Shown here piece after piece: positions 17,811 to 26,671 of a stretch of 64,000 nucleotides of DNA (the first letter of the stretch is position 1; the number at the start of each line of letters is the position of its first letter). Made by a program: the position numbers and the translations under genes. The stretch is from Clostridia bacterium. Lineage in GTDB: Bacteria; Bacillota; Clostridia; UMGS1810. The notes under the pieces are model-generated. The model was not told the origin of the DNA and did not search any database. It saw only the letters and a list, made by a program, of their open reading frames with translations. The stretch lies in NCBI GenBank assembly GCA_017481205.1, contig JAFUPN010000021.1, forward strand, positions 19,839-83,838, written 5' to 3'.

Positions 17811-18715
17811 ACACAAAAGTAACTCTCAGCGGAATTGAGCTGGATAATCCCATAATCCCCGCCAGCGGAACCTTTGGCTTTTGATATGAATTTGCAGAGA
17901 TTTATGATATTAATATTCTCGGTACCTTTTCATTCAAGGGTACCACCAAGGAAGCACGCTTTGGCAATCCCACACCGAGAATTGCAGAATGTCCTGCCGG
18001 AATGATAAACTCCGTAGGACTGCAAAATCCGGGTATCGACAAGGTAATCAGTGAGGAGCTGCCCAAGCTGAAAAAATGCTTTAACAAACCCGTTATAGCA
18101 AATATCAGCGGTTTTTCCATTGATGAATATACCTACTGCTGTGAGCGGATAGACAAGGAAGAACAGGTCGGCATCATTGAGGTAAACATCAGCTGTCCCA
18201 ATGTCCACAACGGCGGTATGGCTTTCGGCACAGACCCCAAAGCTGCCGCTGAGGTAACAAAAGCTGTAAAGAAGGTTACAACCAAGCCTGTATATATCAA
18301 GCTCAGCCCAAATGTTACCGATATTGTGTCTATTGCAAAAGCTTGCGAAGCTGAGGGAGCAGACGGCATCAGCCTTATAAATACCCTTATGGGCATGAGA
18401 ATTGACAAGATGAGAAGACGTCCTGTTGTTGCCAACAAAATGGGTGGTTTTTCCGGCAGTGCCATTTTCCCTGTAGCCCTTCGCATGGTATACCAGGTAT
18501 ACGAAGCAGTAAAAATCCCGATTATCGGTATGGGCGGTGTTTCAAAAGTCGAGGATGTGTTTGAAATGATGCTTGCCGGTGCCACTGCAGTACAGGTAGG
18601 TGCGGCAAACCTTGTAGACCCCTATGCATGTAAGACCATGGTAGAGGAGCTTCCAAAAGTTATGGAAAAGTATAAAGTAAATAATTTAAAAGATATAATA
18701 GGAGGAGCACACTAA
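17804..18715 (+). pseudogene. pyrD: Class 1B dihydroorotate dehydrogenase catalytic subunit, interrupted by one in-frame TGA
   Basis: Read from the ATG inside the end of pyrK, the frame gives NPIIPASGTFGF, then TGA at 17882-17884 (codon 27), then YEFAEIYDINILGTFSFKGTT and on to the true stop, 303 codons in all. Class 1B PyrD enzymes normally have Gly here, so one GGA-to-TGA change explains it. All else is intact: NPTPRIAECPAGM, the active-site base region EVNISCPNVHNGG (Cys in place), KLSPNV and the phosphate-binding GMGGV. An internal ATG at 18002 would give only 237 residues lacking the first barrel strands. Either a recent nonsense mutation, a sequence error, or readthrough. The gene overlaps pyrF by TAATG. 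Confidence 0.87.
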
Positions 18716-19413
18716 TGGGTAAAGATGTTATTATTGCCTGCGATTTTGCGTCAAAGGCAGATGTTATGAGCTTTCTTGATAAGTTCACTGAGGAAAAGCC
18801 TTATGTGAAAATCGGTATGGAGCTGTTTTATGCGGCAGGTCCCGAAATTGTGAGGGAGATAAAAGCAAGAGGACACAAGATTTTCCTTGATCTTAAGCTT
18901 TGCGATATTCCCAATACAGTTAAAAAATCTATGAGCGTTCTCTCAGAGCTTGATGTTGATATGACAAATCTTCACGCATTCGGTACCAAGGCTATGATGG
19001 AGGCTGCCATTGAGGGTCTCACGCGTCCCGACGGCACAAGACCAATGCTTATTGCAGTAACACAGCTTACCTCAACCAGTGAGGAGCGAATGAAAAATGA
19101 CCTTCTTATCAACGAGTCACTTGACAAGGTTGTTATGCATTATGCAAAGAATGCTATGGAATCCGGTCTTGACGGTGTTGTGTGCTCACCCCTTGAAGCA
19201 GGCAAGGTTCATGAAACCTGCGGAGAAAAGTTTATTACAGTGACTCCCGGTGTGCGTTTTGCAGACGGCGATGTGGGCGACCAGGTGAGAATTACCACCC
19301 CCGCAAAGGCAAAGGAAATCGGCTCTGACTATATTGTAGTAGGCAGACCAATCACTCAGGCAGAGGACCCTGTTGCCGCATACAGACGTTGTGTGGCTGA
19401 ATTTGTAGGTTAA
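18715..19413 (+). CDS. pyrF: Orotidine 5'-phosphate decarboxylase
   Basis: A 232-residue single-domain enzyme making UMP from OMP. The catalytic Lys-Asp set is in [12 protein letters not shown] (about residues 58-69), and the C-terminal phosphate loop is [14 protein letters not shown] with [13 protein letters not shown]. Length fits the short bacterial family. Its ATG overlaps the pyrD stop and the AGGAGG site lies in the pyrD tail, so its translation could suffer from the pyrD nonsense codon through polarity. Confidence 0.95.
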   Translation: MGKDVIIACDFASKADVMSFLDKFTEEKPYVKIGMELFYAAGPEIVREIKARGHKIFLDLKLCDIPNTVKKSMSVLSELDVDMTNLHAFGTKAMMEAAIEGLTRPDGTRPMLIAVTQLTSTSEERMKNDLLINESLDKVVMHYAKNAMESGLDGVVCSPLEAGKVHETCGEKFITVTPGVRFADGDVGDQVRITTPAKAKEIGSDYIVVGRPITQAEDPVAAYRRCVAEFVG

Positions 19414-19453
19414 TAAAGATTAATAATATTTTTTACAGAAAGGTGATATACAA

Positions 19454-20092
19454 ATGGATAAACTTATTGCAAAAGATTTACTTTCTATAGGAGCGGTATT
19501 TCTCCGTCCCGACGAGCCCTTTACCTGGGCAAGCGGTATCAAGAGCCCTGTATACTGTGATAACAGACTTACCCTTACCAGTGTTAAGGTTCGTACAGAT
19601 GTTGAAAACAGCCTTGCAAAGGTAGTAAAGGAGCATTATCCCGAGGCAGAGGTTCTCATGGGTACTTCAACTGCAGGTATCGCTCATGCTGCCATAACCG
19701 CACATCTTCTTGATATGCCTATGGGCTACGTGCGCAGCGGCAGCAAGGATCACGGCAGAGGCAATCAGATTGAGGGTAAGCTTGAGCCAGGTCAGAAGGT
19801 TGTTATCATCGAAGACCTTATTTCCACAGGCGGCAGTGTTATTGAGGTTGCTCAGGCGCTCCGCGATGCAGGAGCAGAGGTACTCGGCATCGCTTCAATC
19901 TTTACCTACGGTATGCAGAAGGGACTTGACAGACTCGCTGCAGAAAACCTTAAGAATATCAGCCTTACAAATTTTGATACAATAGTAAAAATAGCTGCGG
20001 AAACCGGCTATATCAAGAATGAGGATATGGACAGACTCATAGCTTTCCGCAACAATCCGAGTGATGAAAGCTGGATTGGAGGCAATAAATAA
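19454..20092 (+). CDS. pyrE: Orotate phosphoribosyltransferase
   Basis: A 212-residue type I phosphoribosyltransferase converting orotate and PRPP to OMP. The PRPP-binding motif is [14 protein letters not shown] (about residues 115-128), with substrate contacts in [16 protein letters not shown] and the flexible loop [22 protein letters not shown] stands before the ATG. It overlaps pyrB (TAATG). Confidence 0.95.
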   Translation: MDKLIAKDLLSIGAVFLRPDEPFTWASGIKSPVYCDNRLTLTSVKVRTDVENSLAKVVKEHYPEAEVLMGTSTAGIAHAAITAHLLDMPMGYVRSGSKDHGRGNQIEGKLEPGQKVVIIEDLISTGGSVIEVAQALRDAGAEVLGIASIFTYGMQKGLDRLAAENLKNISLTNFDTIVKIAAETGYIKNEDMDRLIAFRNNPSDESWIGGNK

Positions 20093-21006
20093 TGAATCAT
20101 CTCATTGACATTATGGATTTGTCCGTTGAAGAGATTGATGAGCTTATTGCCACCGCCAGGGATATTATAGCCAATCCCGAAAAATATCAGGAAAAATGCC
20201 GTTATAAAAAACTGGCAACCCTGTTTTTTGAACCCTCCACCAGAACCCGTCTCAGCTTTGAGGCGGCTATGATGGAGCTTGGAGGCAAAGTGCTGGGATT
20301 TTCCGATGCCGGCTCCAGCTCTTCTTCAAAGGGTGAGAGTGTGTCTGATACAGTTGCTGTTGTAAGCGGCTATGCGGATATCATTGCCATGCGCCATCCC
20401 AAGGAGGGAGCGCCTATGGTTGCGTCTATGAAATCCGGAGTACCCATTATAAATGCCGGTGACGGCGGGCACAATCATCCTACCCAGACCCTTGCGGATC
20501 TTCTCACCATCAAGATGGAAAAAGGGCATTTTGACAACCTGACAATCGGCTTTTGCGGAGACCTTAAGTTTGGCAGAACTGTTCATTCTCTGGTTGCGGC
20601 GATGTCCAGATATCCCGGTGTTAAATTTGTGCTTATCTCTCCCGATGAGCTCAAGCTCCCAAGCTATGTTAAAAATACTTATATCAAGGATAAGAACATC
20701 CCTTATGTTCAGACAAATTCCCTTGACGATGTTATAGGCGAGCTGGATATTCTCTATATGACCCGTGTGCAGAAGGAGAGATTTTTCAATGAGGAGGACT
20801 ATCTCCGCCTCAAGGACAGCTATATTCTCACAGCAGATAAAATGAAAAATGCGTCCGATGATATGATTGTTATGCATCCGCTTCCGAGAGTAAATGAGAT
20901 TTCCACTGATATAGACAGCGATAAGAGAGCCTGCTATTTCAGACAGACAAAGTACGGCAAATATATGAGAATGGCATTAATTCTTAAGCTTCTGGAGGTG
21001 GACTGA
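20092..21006 (+). CDS. pyrB: Aspartate carbamoyltransferase catalytic subunit
   Basis: A 304-residue transcarbamylase. Carbamoyl-phosphate binding loop [15 protein letters not shown] (about residues 45-59), the SSSSKGES loop, [12 protein letters not shown] (about 128-139) and HPLPRVNEI (about 262-270) are intact. It makes carbamoyl-aspartate, the substrate of PyrC. The following pyrI indicates an allosteric PyrB6-PyrI6-type enzyme rather than the unregulated Bacillus trimer. Confidence 0.96.
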   Translation: MNHLIDIMDLSVEEIDELIATARDIIANPEKYQEKCRYKKLATLFFEPSTRTRLSFEAAMMELGGKVLGFSDAGSSSSSKGESVSDTVAVVSGYADIIAMRHPKEGAPMVASMKSGVPIINAGDGGHNHPTQTLADLLTIKMEKGHFDNLTIGFCGDLKFGRTVHSLVAAMSRYPGVKFVLISPDELKLPSYVKNTYIKDKNIPYVQTNSLDDVIGELDILYMTRVQKERFFNEEDYLRLKDSYILTADKMKNASDDMIVMHPLPRVNEISTDIDSDKRACYFRQTKYGKYMRMALILKLLEVD

Positions 21007-21007
21007 C

Positions 21008-21430
21008 ATGACAATTGATTCTATAGTCAACGGAGTTGTTATCGACCATATTAAGGCAGGAAAGTCTATGGAGATATACAATCTTCTTAATCTTGGCGAG
21101 CTTGATTCTCAGATTGCCATTATAAAGAATGCTCCCAGCAAGCTTATGGGCAAAAAAGATATTATCAAGATTGCCTCTGATATGGAGCTTGACCTTAAGG
21201 TTCTCGGATACATTGACCCCGATATTACGGTAAATACTATCAAAAACGGCGTACTGGTGGAAAAAAAGCATCTTGAGCTTCCCGATGTTGTAAACGATGT
21301 AATCAAGTGCAAAAATCCCCGCTGTATCACCACAGTTGAGCAGGATATACACCATATATTCAAGCTTACCGACAGAGCAAATAGGGTATACAGATGCCTT
21401 TACTGTGAAGCTAAAGCTAAAGAAGATTAA
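21008..21430 (+). CDS. pyrI: Aspartate carbamoyltransferase regulatory subunit
   Basis: A 140-residue subunit with an N-terminal nucleotide-binding domain (VNGVVIDHIKAGKSMEIYNLL) and a C-terminal zinc domain with four cysteines, C-x4-C (CKNPRC) and C-x2-C (CLYC). It binds CTP/ATP and links to PyrB. TGGAGG in the pyrB tail serves as ribosome site. Last gene of the operon, followed by a terminator. Confidence 0.95.
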   Translation: MTIDSIVNGVVIDHIKAGKSMEIYNLLNLGELDSQIAIIKNAPSKLMGKKDIIKIASDMELDLKVLGYIDPDITVNTIKNGVLVEKKHLELPDVVNDVIKCKNPRCITTVEQDIHHIFKLTDRANRVYRCLYCEAKAKED

Positions 21431-21443
21431 TTGAGTCTCAAAG

Positions 21444-21484
21444 TGTCTGCAGCGATAATTTAATTGCGCTGCAGACATTTTTTG
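21444..21484 (+). terminator. Terminator of the pyr operon
   Basis: Perfect 11-bp arms TGTCTGCAGCG (21444-21454) and CGCTGCAGACA (21467-21477) followed by seven T's. The left arm plus ATAAT repeats the sequence in the palindrome at 6685-6699. Confidence 0.85.
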
Positions 21485-21565
21485 TTTTAATTAGTTTCTA
21501 AATCCGGCACATTATGCATATAATAACTGATGAAAAAGTTTAATAGGGAACAGGAGAGTTATTGT

Positions 21566-22615
21566 ATGTCAAAAAGCTATTTTGCCAGAGCAAATTCGTC
21601 CGCAGGGCTTGTAAACCGTTTTGAAAGCAACCTGAGGGGATTAAACAAAATTTATCTTCTCACAGGTGCGTCCTGTTATGTGAAGTCTGTGTTTATCGGA
21701 AGAGTATCGGCGTATTTCAAGGAGCACGGCGAGGAGCTTGAATATGTCTTTTCGCCATTTTCAATGAAGCATTATGACGGTGTTATACTGAGAGACAAAG
21801 GGATTGCAATTATTGATGAAAATTGTGTATCTGATATCAGAATTGACGTAAACTGTATACCGGTGGATTTGGGCAGCTGTATAAGTGTTGATGCTGCATC
21901 AAAGATAAAGATTTTGTCTGCAAAGGCTGATGAAGAATATAAAAACGTATATGAAATTTATGAAAAGGCAAAAAAGATTCACGATGAATGGGAAAAGATT
22001 TATATAACAAATATGAATCTTTCCCGCCTGAACAGCTTCAATGATTTTACCATAAGCAAGCTTCTCAGCACAGAGCATATGGAGGGTGAGGGCAAGCTGT
22101 ATGAGCGCTTTTTCGGCTGTGCTTATTCAGATGGTCATGTAAATTATATTGATAAGCTCACAAAGGATATCACCAAAAGATATTTTATAAAGGGCAGACC
22201 CGGCACAGGCAAATCAACATTTATGCGGCGTTTTGCCTCAAAAGCTGTTTCTATGGGCTATGATGCTGAGGTGTATTACTGTAGCTTTGACCCCTACAGC
22301 TATGATATGGTTGTTATACGAGATCTGTCCCTTTGTGTTTTTGACTCCACAGCGCCCCATGAGAAGTTTCCCACACGGAATACCGATGAAATACTCGATT
22401 TCTATGTACATTCCGGTCTTGACGGAGTAGACGAAAAATGCGCAGAAGAGCTTGCGGCGGTAAAAAAGAGATATTCATCCGCCATGTCGCGCGCCGGAGA
22501 TATTATGAAAGCTGCTGCAGAATTAACCGAAAAAACAGACAGTATATCCGCGGCTGATCTTGATTTTGAAAAAATGAATAATTTGGTATACAGTTTTTTG
22601 AATGAAATCTTCTGA
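21566..22615 (+). CDS. Two-domain P-loop ATPase of unknown function (PRK06851-like)
   Basis: A 349-residue protein. AGGAGAG 7 nt before the ATG at 21566 selects this start over an ATG at 21530. The second half has a complete Walker A, KGRPGTGKSTFMRRF (about residues 210-224). The first half has a matching fold (LTGASCYVKSVFIGRV...IAIIDENC), but its loop lacks the glycines and has V before KS, so that site looks degenerate. The layout resembles Firmicute ATPases sometimes linked to sporulation or nucleotide handling; function unknown. It stands alone between the pyr terminator and the DMT-type permease. Confidence 0.7.
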   Translation: MSKSYFARANSSAGLVNRFESNLRGLNKIYLLTGASCYVKSVFIGRVSAYFKEHGEELEYVFSPFSMKHYDGVILRDKGIAIIDENCVSDIRIDVNCIPVDLGSCISVDAASKIKILSAKADEEYKNVYEIYEKAKKIHDEWEKIYITNMNLSRLNSFNDFTISKLLSTEHMEGEGKLYERFFGCAYSDGHVNYIDKLTKDITKRYFIKGRPGTGKSTFMRRFASKAVSMGYDAEVYYCSFDPYSYDMVVIRDLSLCVFDSTAPHEKFPTRNTDEILDFYVHSGLDGVDEKCAEELAAVKKRYSSAMSRAGDIMKAAAELTEKTDSISAADLDFEKMNNLVYSFLNEIF

Positions 22616-22644
22616 CAGGGTTATAATACTGTTGAGGTGATTCC

Positions 22645-23076
22645 ATGGGATATCTGTTCAGTATTATTGCCGGAGCGGCAATGAGTATTCAGGGAGTAAT
22701 GAATACGCGTCTTTCAGAAAAAATCGGTCTTTATGAATCAAATACCTTTGTACAGGGTACAGCATTTATACTATCATTTGTAGCAATGCTTTTTCTGAAA
22801 AACGGAAACTTTTCCGAAATTAAGAATGTTAACAAATTTTATTTGCTTGGAGGACTTCTTGGACTTGTTATAACCATAACGGTTATGCTCGGAGTAAAGT
22901 CCTTAAGCCCGACAGTTGCAATATCCGTAATCCTCATATCTCAGCTTTTTGTAGCGGCGCTTATCGATGCTTTCGGACTGATGGAAAGTCAGAGGGTGGC
23001 ATTTACCTGGAACAAATATGTAGGTATGGTACTGCTTATAGGCGGCGTATTGCTTTTTAAAGCGGATTTCGGTTGA
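22645..23076 (+). CDS. YdcZ/DUF606-type DMT family permease
   Basis: A 143-residue membrane protein with about five hydrophobic segments and almost no soluble loops. MGYLFSIIAGAAMSIQGVMNTRLSEKIG and the later Pro-Thr stretch SLSPTVAISVILISQLFVAALIDAFG are typical of the short DUF606 branch of the drug/metabolite transporters. Such half-size proteins work as dimers. GAGGTGAT lies before the ATG, 29 nt after the ATPase gene. Substrate unknown. Confidence 0.82.
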   Translation: MGYLFSIIAGAAMSIQGVMNTRLSEKIGLYESNTFVQGTAFILSFVAMLFLKNGNFSEIKNVNKFYLLGGLLGLVITITVMLGVKSLSPTVAISVILISQLFVAALIDAFGLMESQRVAFTWNKYVGMVLLIGGVLLFKADFG

Positions 23077-23126
23077 TTGCACAGTAAGAAATTGATATAG
23101 ATTTAATACAGAACAGATTAAACCTC

Positions 23127-23166
23127 AAAAAGCGGGTGCTCACAAAAATGTGCACCTGCTTTTTTA
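23127..23166 (+). terminator. Terminator after the DMT permease
   Basis: Stem AAAAGCGGGTG..CACA with TGTG.CACCTGCTTTTTT, small AAAA loop, followed by a T-run. Confidence 0.82.
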
Positions 23167-23292
23167 ATTTCAGAGAATTTGCAAGTGAAGGCTTTTAATT
23201 TTGAAGTAAATGTGATATTATATGTATATCTGAAAGGAATCTGACATAAACAGCGTTATCCGGTTATCTTTCGGCTAAAGGATGGTGATAAA

Positions 23293-24186
23293 ATGGATTT
23301 GAAAAATTGCACACTTTGTCCGCGAAGCTGCGGTGTAGACCGCACTGTTGGCAAAAAGGGCATTTGCGGTATGTCTGATACCGTTATGCTTGCAAGAGCC
23401 GCACTGCATATGTGGGAGGAGCCGGTAATCAGCGGGAGCACGGGCTCGGGTACGGTGTTTTTCAGCGGCTGTGCTCTAAAATGTGTTTATTGTCAGAATA
23501 AGCCTGTATCAAGGGGCAGTGTGGGAAAAGCAGTTACTGTTGACAGGCTTTGTGAAATATATTTTGAGCTTAAAGCAAAGGGCGCTGCAAATATTAATCT
23601 TGTCACTCCTGACCACTATATTCCTCAGGTTGCAGATAGCCTCAGACTTGCAAAGTCAAGAGGGCTCGGCATACCGGTTGTATACAATACCTCTTCATAT
23701 GTCAATGCAGAGTCTCTGACAGCTCTTGAAGGACTTGCAGACATATATCTGCCCGATATGAAGTATATGGACAGCTGTATCGCAAAAAAATATTCACTTG
23801 CTCCGGATTATCCCGAGACAGCAAAAAAATCAATTGATACCATGATAAAGCAGGCAGGAAAACCTGTTTTTGACGGAAACGGCATGATGATGGCCGGAGT
23901 TATTGTCCGTCATCTGGTGCTTCCCGGCAATGTGCTGAATTCAAAAAAGGTTTTAAGATATCTGCATGATACCTACGGTGACAGTATATATATAAGCATA
24001 ATGAGCCAGTATACTCCCTGTACAAACCTTGAAAAATTTCCCGAAATCAATCGTAGGGTGACCATTGCAGAATATAACAGGGTAGTTGACTATGCCTATG
24101 AAATAGGTATAAAGAATGCCTTTGTACAGGAAGGCGAAGCTGCAAGCGAAAGCTTTATTCCTGCTTTTGATTGTGAAGGTGTTTGA
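23293..24186 (+). CDS. Radical SAM protein, PflA/PflX-like
   Basis: A 297-residue enzyme. The radical-SAM cluster motif C-x3-C-x2-C is in SGCALKCVYCQN (about residues 58-69). An additional Cys set precedes it, CTLCPRSCGVDR...KGICG, as in the PflX-type subgroup of pyruvate-formate-lyase-activating-like proteins. The rest follows the usual barrel (INLVTPDHYIPQV, VYNTSSYV, LPDMKYMDS). The activated partner is unknown and no glycyl-radical enzyme is in the window. The gene ends 1 bp from the convergent AraC gene. Confidence 0.87.
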   Translation: MDLKNCTLCPRSCGVDRTVGKKGICGMSDTVMLARAALHMWEEPVISGSTGSGTVFFSGCALKCVYCQNKPVSRGSVGKAVTVDRLCEIYFELKAKGAANINLVTPDHYIPQVADSLRLAKSRGLGIPVVYNTSSYVNAESLTALEGLADIYLPDMKYMDSCIAKKYSLAPDYPETAKKSIDTMIKQAGKPVFDGNGMMMAGVIVRHLVLPGNVLNSKKVLRYLHDTYGDSIYISIMSQYTPCTNLEKFPEINRRVTIAEYNRVVDYAYEIGIKNAFVQEGEAASESFIPAFDCEGV

Positions 24187-24921
24187 TTAAATTTCGGTAT
24201 TTCTGTATTCGGTAGGGGACATACCGGTGTGCTTTTTAAATATATTGCTGAAGTAAAACAGGTCGCAGTAGCCTAAGGATTCGGCAATATACGATACAGA
24301 ATGGTTTGTATGCAGCAGGAGCTGACATGCCTGATTTATTTTAAGCTTCTGAATATATTTTTTTATAGTGGTGTTTTCATGCTTTTTAAATATATGAGAA
24401 CAGTAAGCCGGGCTCAGGTGTACATATGCTGCTATGCTTTCAAGAGAAATATCCTGCTCGATGTTACGCGCTACAAATTCTTTGATTTTTTGTGTATATT
24501 TGTTTACTGCGCCTGAGCTTACATATTCCTCAAGCTGAAGTATAATCAGACTCATCAGCATATCGCATTTATCTTCCGAATGCTCGCTGTCGCTGCGGTA
24601 TGCCTTTATTATTTCGCTGAGATAAAAGCTAAGCTCAAATGAGTCTGCAATGTCTGTAACGGTAGGCAGCTGCAGGTTGGTTGCTTCTGTATTAAAATTT
24701 ATTGATATATATGAGGCTGGCTCGGTTCCCGGCTTGCGTATTCTACGGCTGCCCGGCGGGACATACAGAGCCTTTCCCTGTGTGACTGCATATTCCTTTC
24801 CGTCGATAATATATTCCATAATGCCTTTTTTTACAAAGGTAAGGTCATGAAAATTTATGACGTTATCCATGCTGAACGGAACCGCTTTCCGGCGGGATAT
24901 ATTAAAGATATGGTTTTTCAT
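24187..24921 (-). CDS. AraC family transcriptional regulator with cupin domain
   Basis: A 244-residue regulator starting at the ATG preceded by CAGAGGG (24921); a longer frame from 24990 has a hydrophobic non-conserved extension and no ribosome site. N-terminal cupin: NFHDLTFVKKGIMEYIIDGKEYAVTQGKALYVPPGS. C-terminal helix-turn-helix pair: ISLESIAAYVHLSPAYCSHIFKKHENTTI and HSVSYIAESLGYCDLFYFSNIFKKHTGMSPTEY. It points away from the epimerase at 25080, with a 158-bp AT-rich region between, and probably controls that gene. Confidence 0.88.
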   Translation of the reverse strand: MKNHIFNISRRKAVPFSMDNVINFHDLTFVKKGIMEYIIDGKEYAVTQGKALYVPPGSRRIRKPGTEPASYISINFNTEATNLQLPTVTDIADSFELSFYLSEIIKAYRSDSEHSEDKCDMLMSLIILQLEEYVSSGAVNKYTQKIKEFVARNIEQDISLESIAAYVHLSPAYCSHIFKKHENTTIKKYIQKLKINQACQLLLHTNHSVSYIAESLGYCDLFYFSNIFKKHTGMSPTEYRNTEI

Positions 24922-25079
24922 AAGCAGCACCCTCTGTTTGGTAAAATCTAAAAAAAACACAAATATTGCATATATACAATAAAAAAACACATATGCATAA
25001 AATCTTGTATATAGTATAATACAACTATAGATTTACGTCAATACAAATACAAAAAAAACACAAGGAGGATTTTTGAAAT

Positions 25080-25847
25080 ATGAAAATCGGTGCACAGCTT
25101 TATACACTTAGGGATTACTGCAAAACCCTTGAGGATTTTTCTGAAACACTCAAAAAAGTAGCGGATATTGGTTATACCTCGGTTCAGGTATCGGGAACCT
25201 GCGCTTATGAAGGCGAATGGCTTGCAGAGCAGCTCAAGGCAAACGGTCTCACCTGCGGTCTTACCCACTACAGTCCTGCAGAGATGCTTGAGGACCCTGT
25301 GGCAGTGGCAGAAAAGCATAAGAAATTTGATTGCAAATATATAGGCATTGGTGCAATGCCAAATATCTTTGCTGATAATACTAAGGAAAACTGGTCAAGC
25401 TTTGTCAGCAACTACAAGCCTGTTGCAGAGAAATTTAAAGAGATGGGCTGTTATCTTATGTATCACAATCATCACTATGAATTTTTTGATGTAAACGGCG
25501 AGATTGCATGGGATTATCTGAAAAAATCCTTTGCTCCTGATGAGATGGGCTTTACAGTAGATGTTCACTGGGTGCTTGCAGGCGGTCATGACCCCATAGT
25601 TGAGCTCAGGGACCTTAAGGGCAGAATCCCCTGTGTACACTTTAAGGACTTCACGGCAACTCTCAGCGGTGAGAGAAGATTTGCTCCCGTAGGCGAGGGT
25701 ATACTGGATTTTGGCAAAATTGCGCAGACCTGTATTGACCTCGGTGTTGAGTATGCTTATGTTGAACAGGACAACTGCTACGGAGAAGATCCCTTTGCCT
25801 GCCTTAAAAGAAGCTGTGATTATCTTAAAGCCCTGGGTCTTGAATAA
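25080..25847 (+). CDS. Sugar phosphate isomerase/epimerase (TIM barrel)
   Basis: A 255-residue barrel of the AP-endonuclease-2 superfamily. Metal-binding positions can be placed at Glu in MYHNHHYEF (about residue 129), Asp in FTVDVHWV (about 159), His in CVHFKDF (about 187) and Glu in YVEQDN (about 225). The family includes inosose, xylose and tagatose-type isomerases; the substrate is not readable. AAGGAGG precedes the ATG. A TATAAT at 25015-25020 without a good -35 box suggests an activator-dependent promoter, fitting the divergent AraC gene. Confidence 0.83.
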   Translation: MKIGAQLYTLRDYCKTLEDFSETLKKVADIGYTSVQVSGTCAYEGEWLAEQLKANGLTCGLTHYSPAEMLEDPVAVAEKHKKFDCKYIGIGAMPNIFADNTKENWSSFVSNYKPVAEKFKEMGCYLMYHNHHYEFFDVNGEIAWDYLKKSFAPDEMGFTVDVHWVLAGGHDPIVELRDLKGRIPCVHFKDFTATLSGERRFAPVGEGILDFGKIAQTCIDLGVEYAYVEQDNCYGEDPFACLKRSCDYLKALGLE

Positions 25848-26429
25848 ATGTTGATTACAAAAGAAGAAATACGAAGGATAAATAAGCTCAGACGGGCAGA
25901 AATGGCAGAGCTTGAGGTAAAAGAAAAAAGCCTGAGAGCGGCAGAGGTGTTTTTGTCAAGCGAATTTTATAAAAATGCCGGGCAAATTATGCTGTACACA
26001 CCTCTCGGAAAAGAGACTGATACCAATGATATTATAAAATCAGCCTTTGCCATGGGCAAAAAGCTTGTTTTTCCTGTTACAGATGCGGCAACCGGAGAGA
26101 TAACTCCGTATTATGCCACAGAAAATACTGTATTTACAAAAGGCGCATTTTCTGTATCAGAGCCTGTGGATACACAGCCGGCGGATATGTCTGAAACCGA
26201 TGTGATTCTTGTACCCGGTATTGCCTTTGATAAAAGCGGAGTTCGGGTCGGCTTCGGCAAGGGGTGCTATGACAGACTGCTGAAAGATACAGAAGCTGTT
26301 AAGATAGGTTTTTGCTATGATTTTCAGCTGTCTGAGAAAATTGCCTCTCAGGAGCACGATGTACCCATGGATTTTGTGATTACTGAAAATGGCTTGACTG
26401 AATGCAATAACGGGCTCAACAGCTTGTAG
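25848..26429 (+). CDS. 5-formyltetrahydrofolate cyclo-ligase family protein
   Basis: A 193-residue protein converting 5-formyl-THF to 5,10-methenyl-THF with ATP, a repair step in folate metabolism. Family marks are the basic N-terminal helix (RINKLRRAEMAEL), the ATP/phosphate segment VPGIAFDKSGVRVGFGKGCYDRLL (about residues 123-146) and the HDVPMDFVITENG end. It starts directly after the epimerase stop with no spacing and only a weak ribosome site, so it is probably translated by coupling. Confidence 0.92.
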   Translation: MLITKEEIRRINKLRRAEMAELEVKEKSLRAAEVFLSSEFYKNAGQIMLYTPLGKETDTNDIIKSAFAMGKKLVFPVTDAATGEITPYYATENTVFTKGAFSVSEPVDTQPADMSETDVILVPGIAFDKSGVRVGFGKGCYDRLLKDTEAVKIGFCYDFQLSEKIASQEHDVPMDFVITENGLTECNNGLNSL

Positions 26430-26482
26430 CCGAAAGAGCATAACCCGAACCATGATTTTTTTAAAATTACAGACAGATTCGT

Positions 26483-26652
26483 CAGACTGTCGAATAATTT
26501 AATTGTCACACAAAAGAGCCATTCAGGGACGGTGGCAGTCAGGCAGTCAGATGCCTTGCATCCTTTTTGCATGGAAAATCAGGATTTTCTGTGCAAAAAG
26601 CGCCCCGTCCCTATAGAATGGCGAGAAAAACTACTGATTATTCGACAGTCTG
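26483..26652. repeat. MITE-like triple-nested inverted repeat
   Basis: Three nested arm pairs: CAGACTGTCGAATAAT (26483-26498) with ATTATTCGACAGTCTG (26637-26652), perfect 16 bp; GCCATTCAGGGACGG (26518-26532) with CCGTCCCTATAGAATGGC (26605-26622); and a central hairpin CTTTTTGCA..GAAAATC / GATTTTC..TGCAAAAAG around 26561-26600. The element fills the space between the convergent cyclo-ligase and ROK genes. Reading frames through it are low-complexity shadows. Confidence 0.75.
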
Positions 26653-26671
26653 TCGTATATGTTTTTACGAG

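Noticed and set aside
17882..17884. Genome-wide recoding of TGA (as Gly or Trp)
   Set aside because: The two interrupted codons would need different amino acids, and many complete genes (for example queT, pyrB, both epimerase-side genes, ptsH, ebfC) end in TGA.
17882..17884. Selenocysteine at the pyrD TGA
   Set aside because: The position is a conserved Gly in a non-redox loop, and I see no SECIS-like hairpin directly after it.
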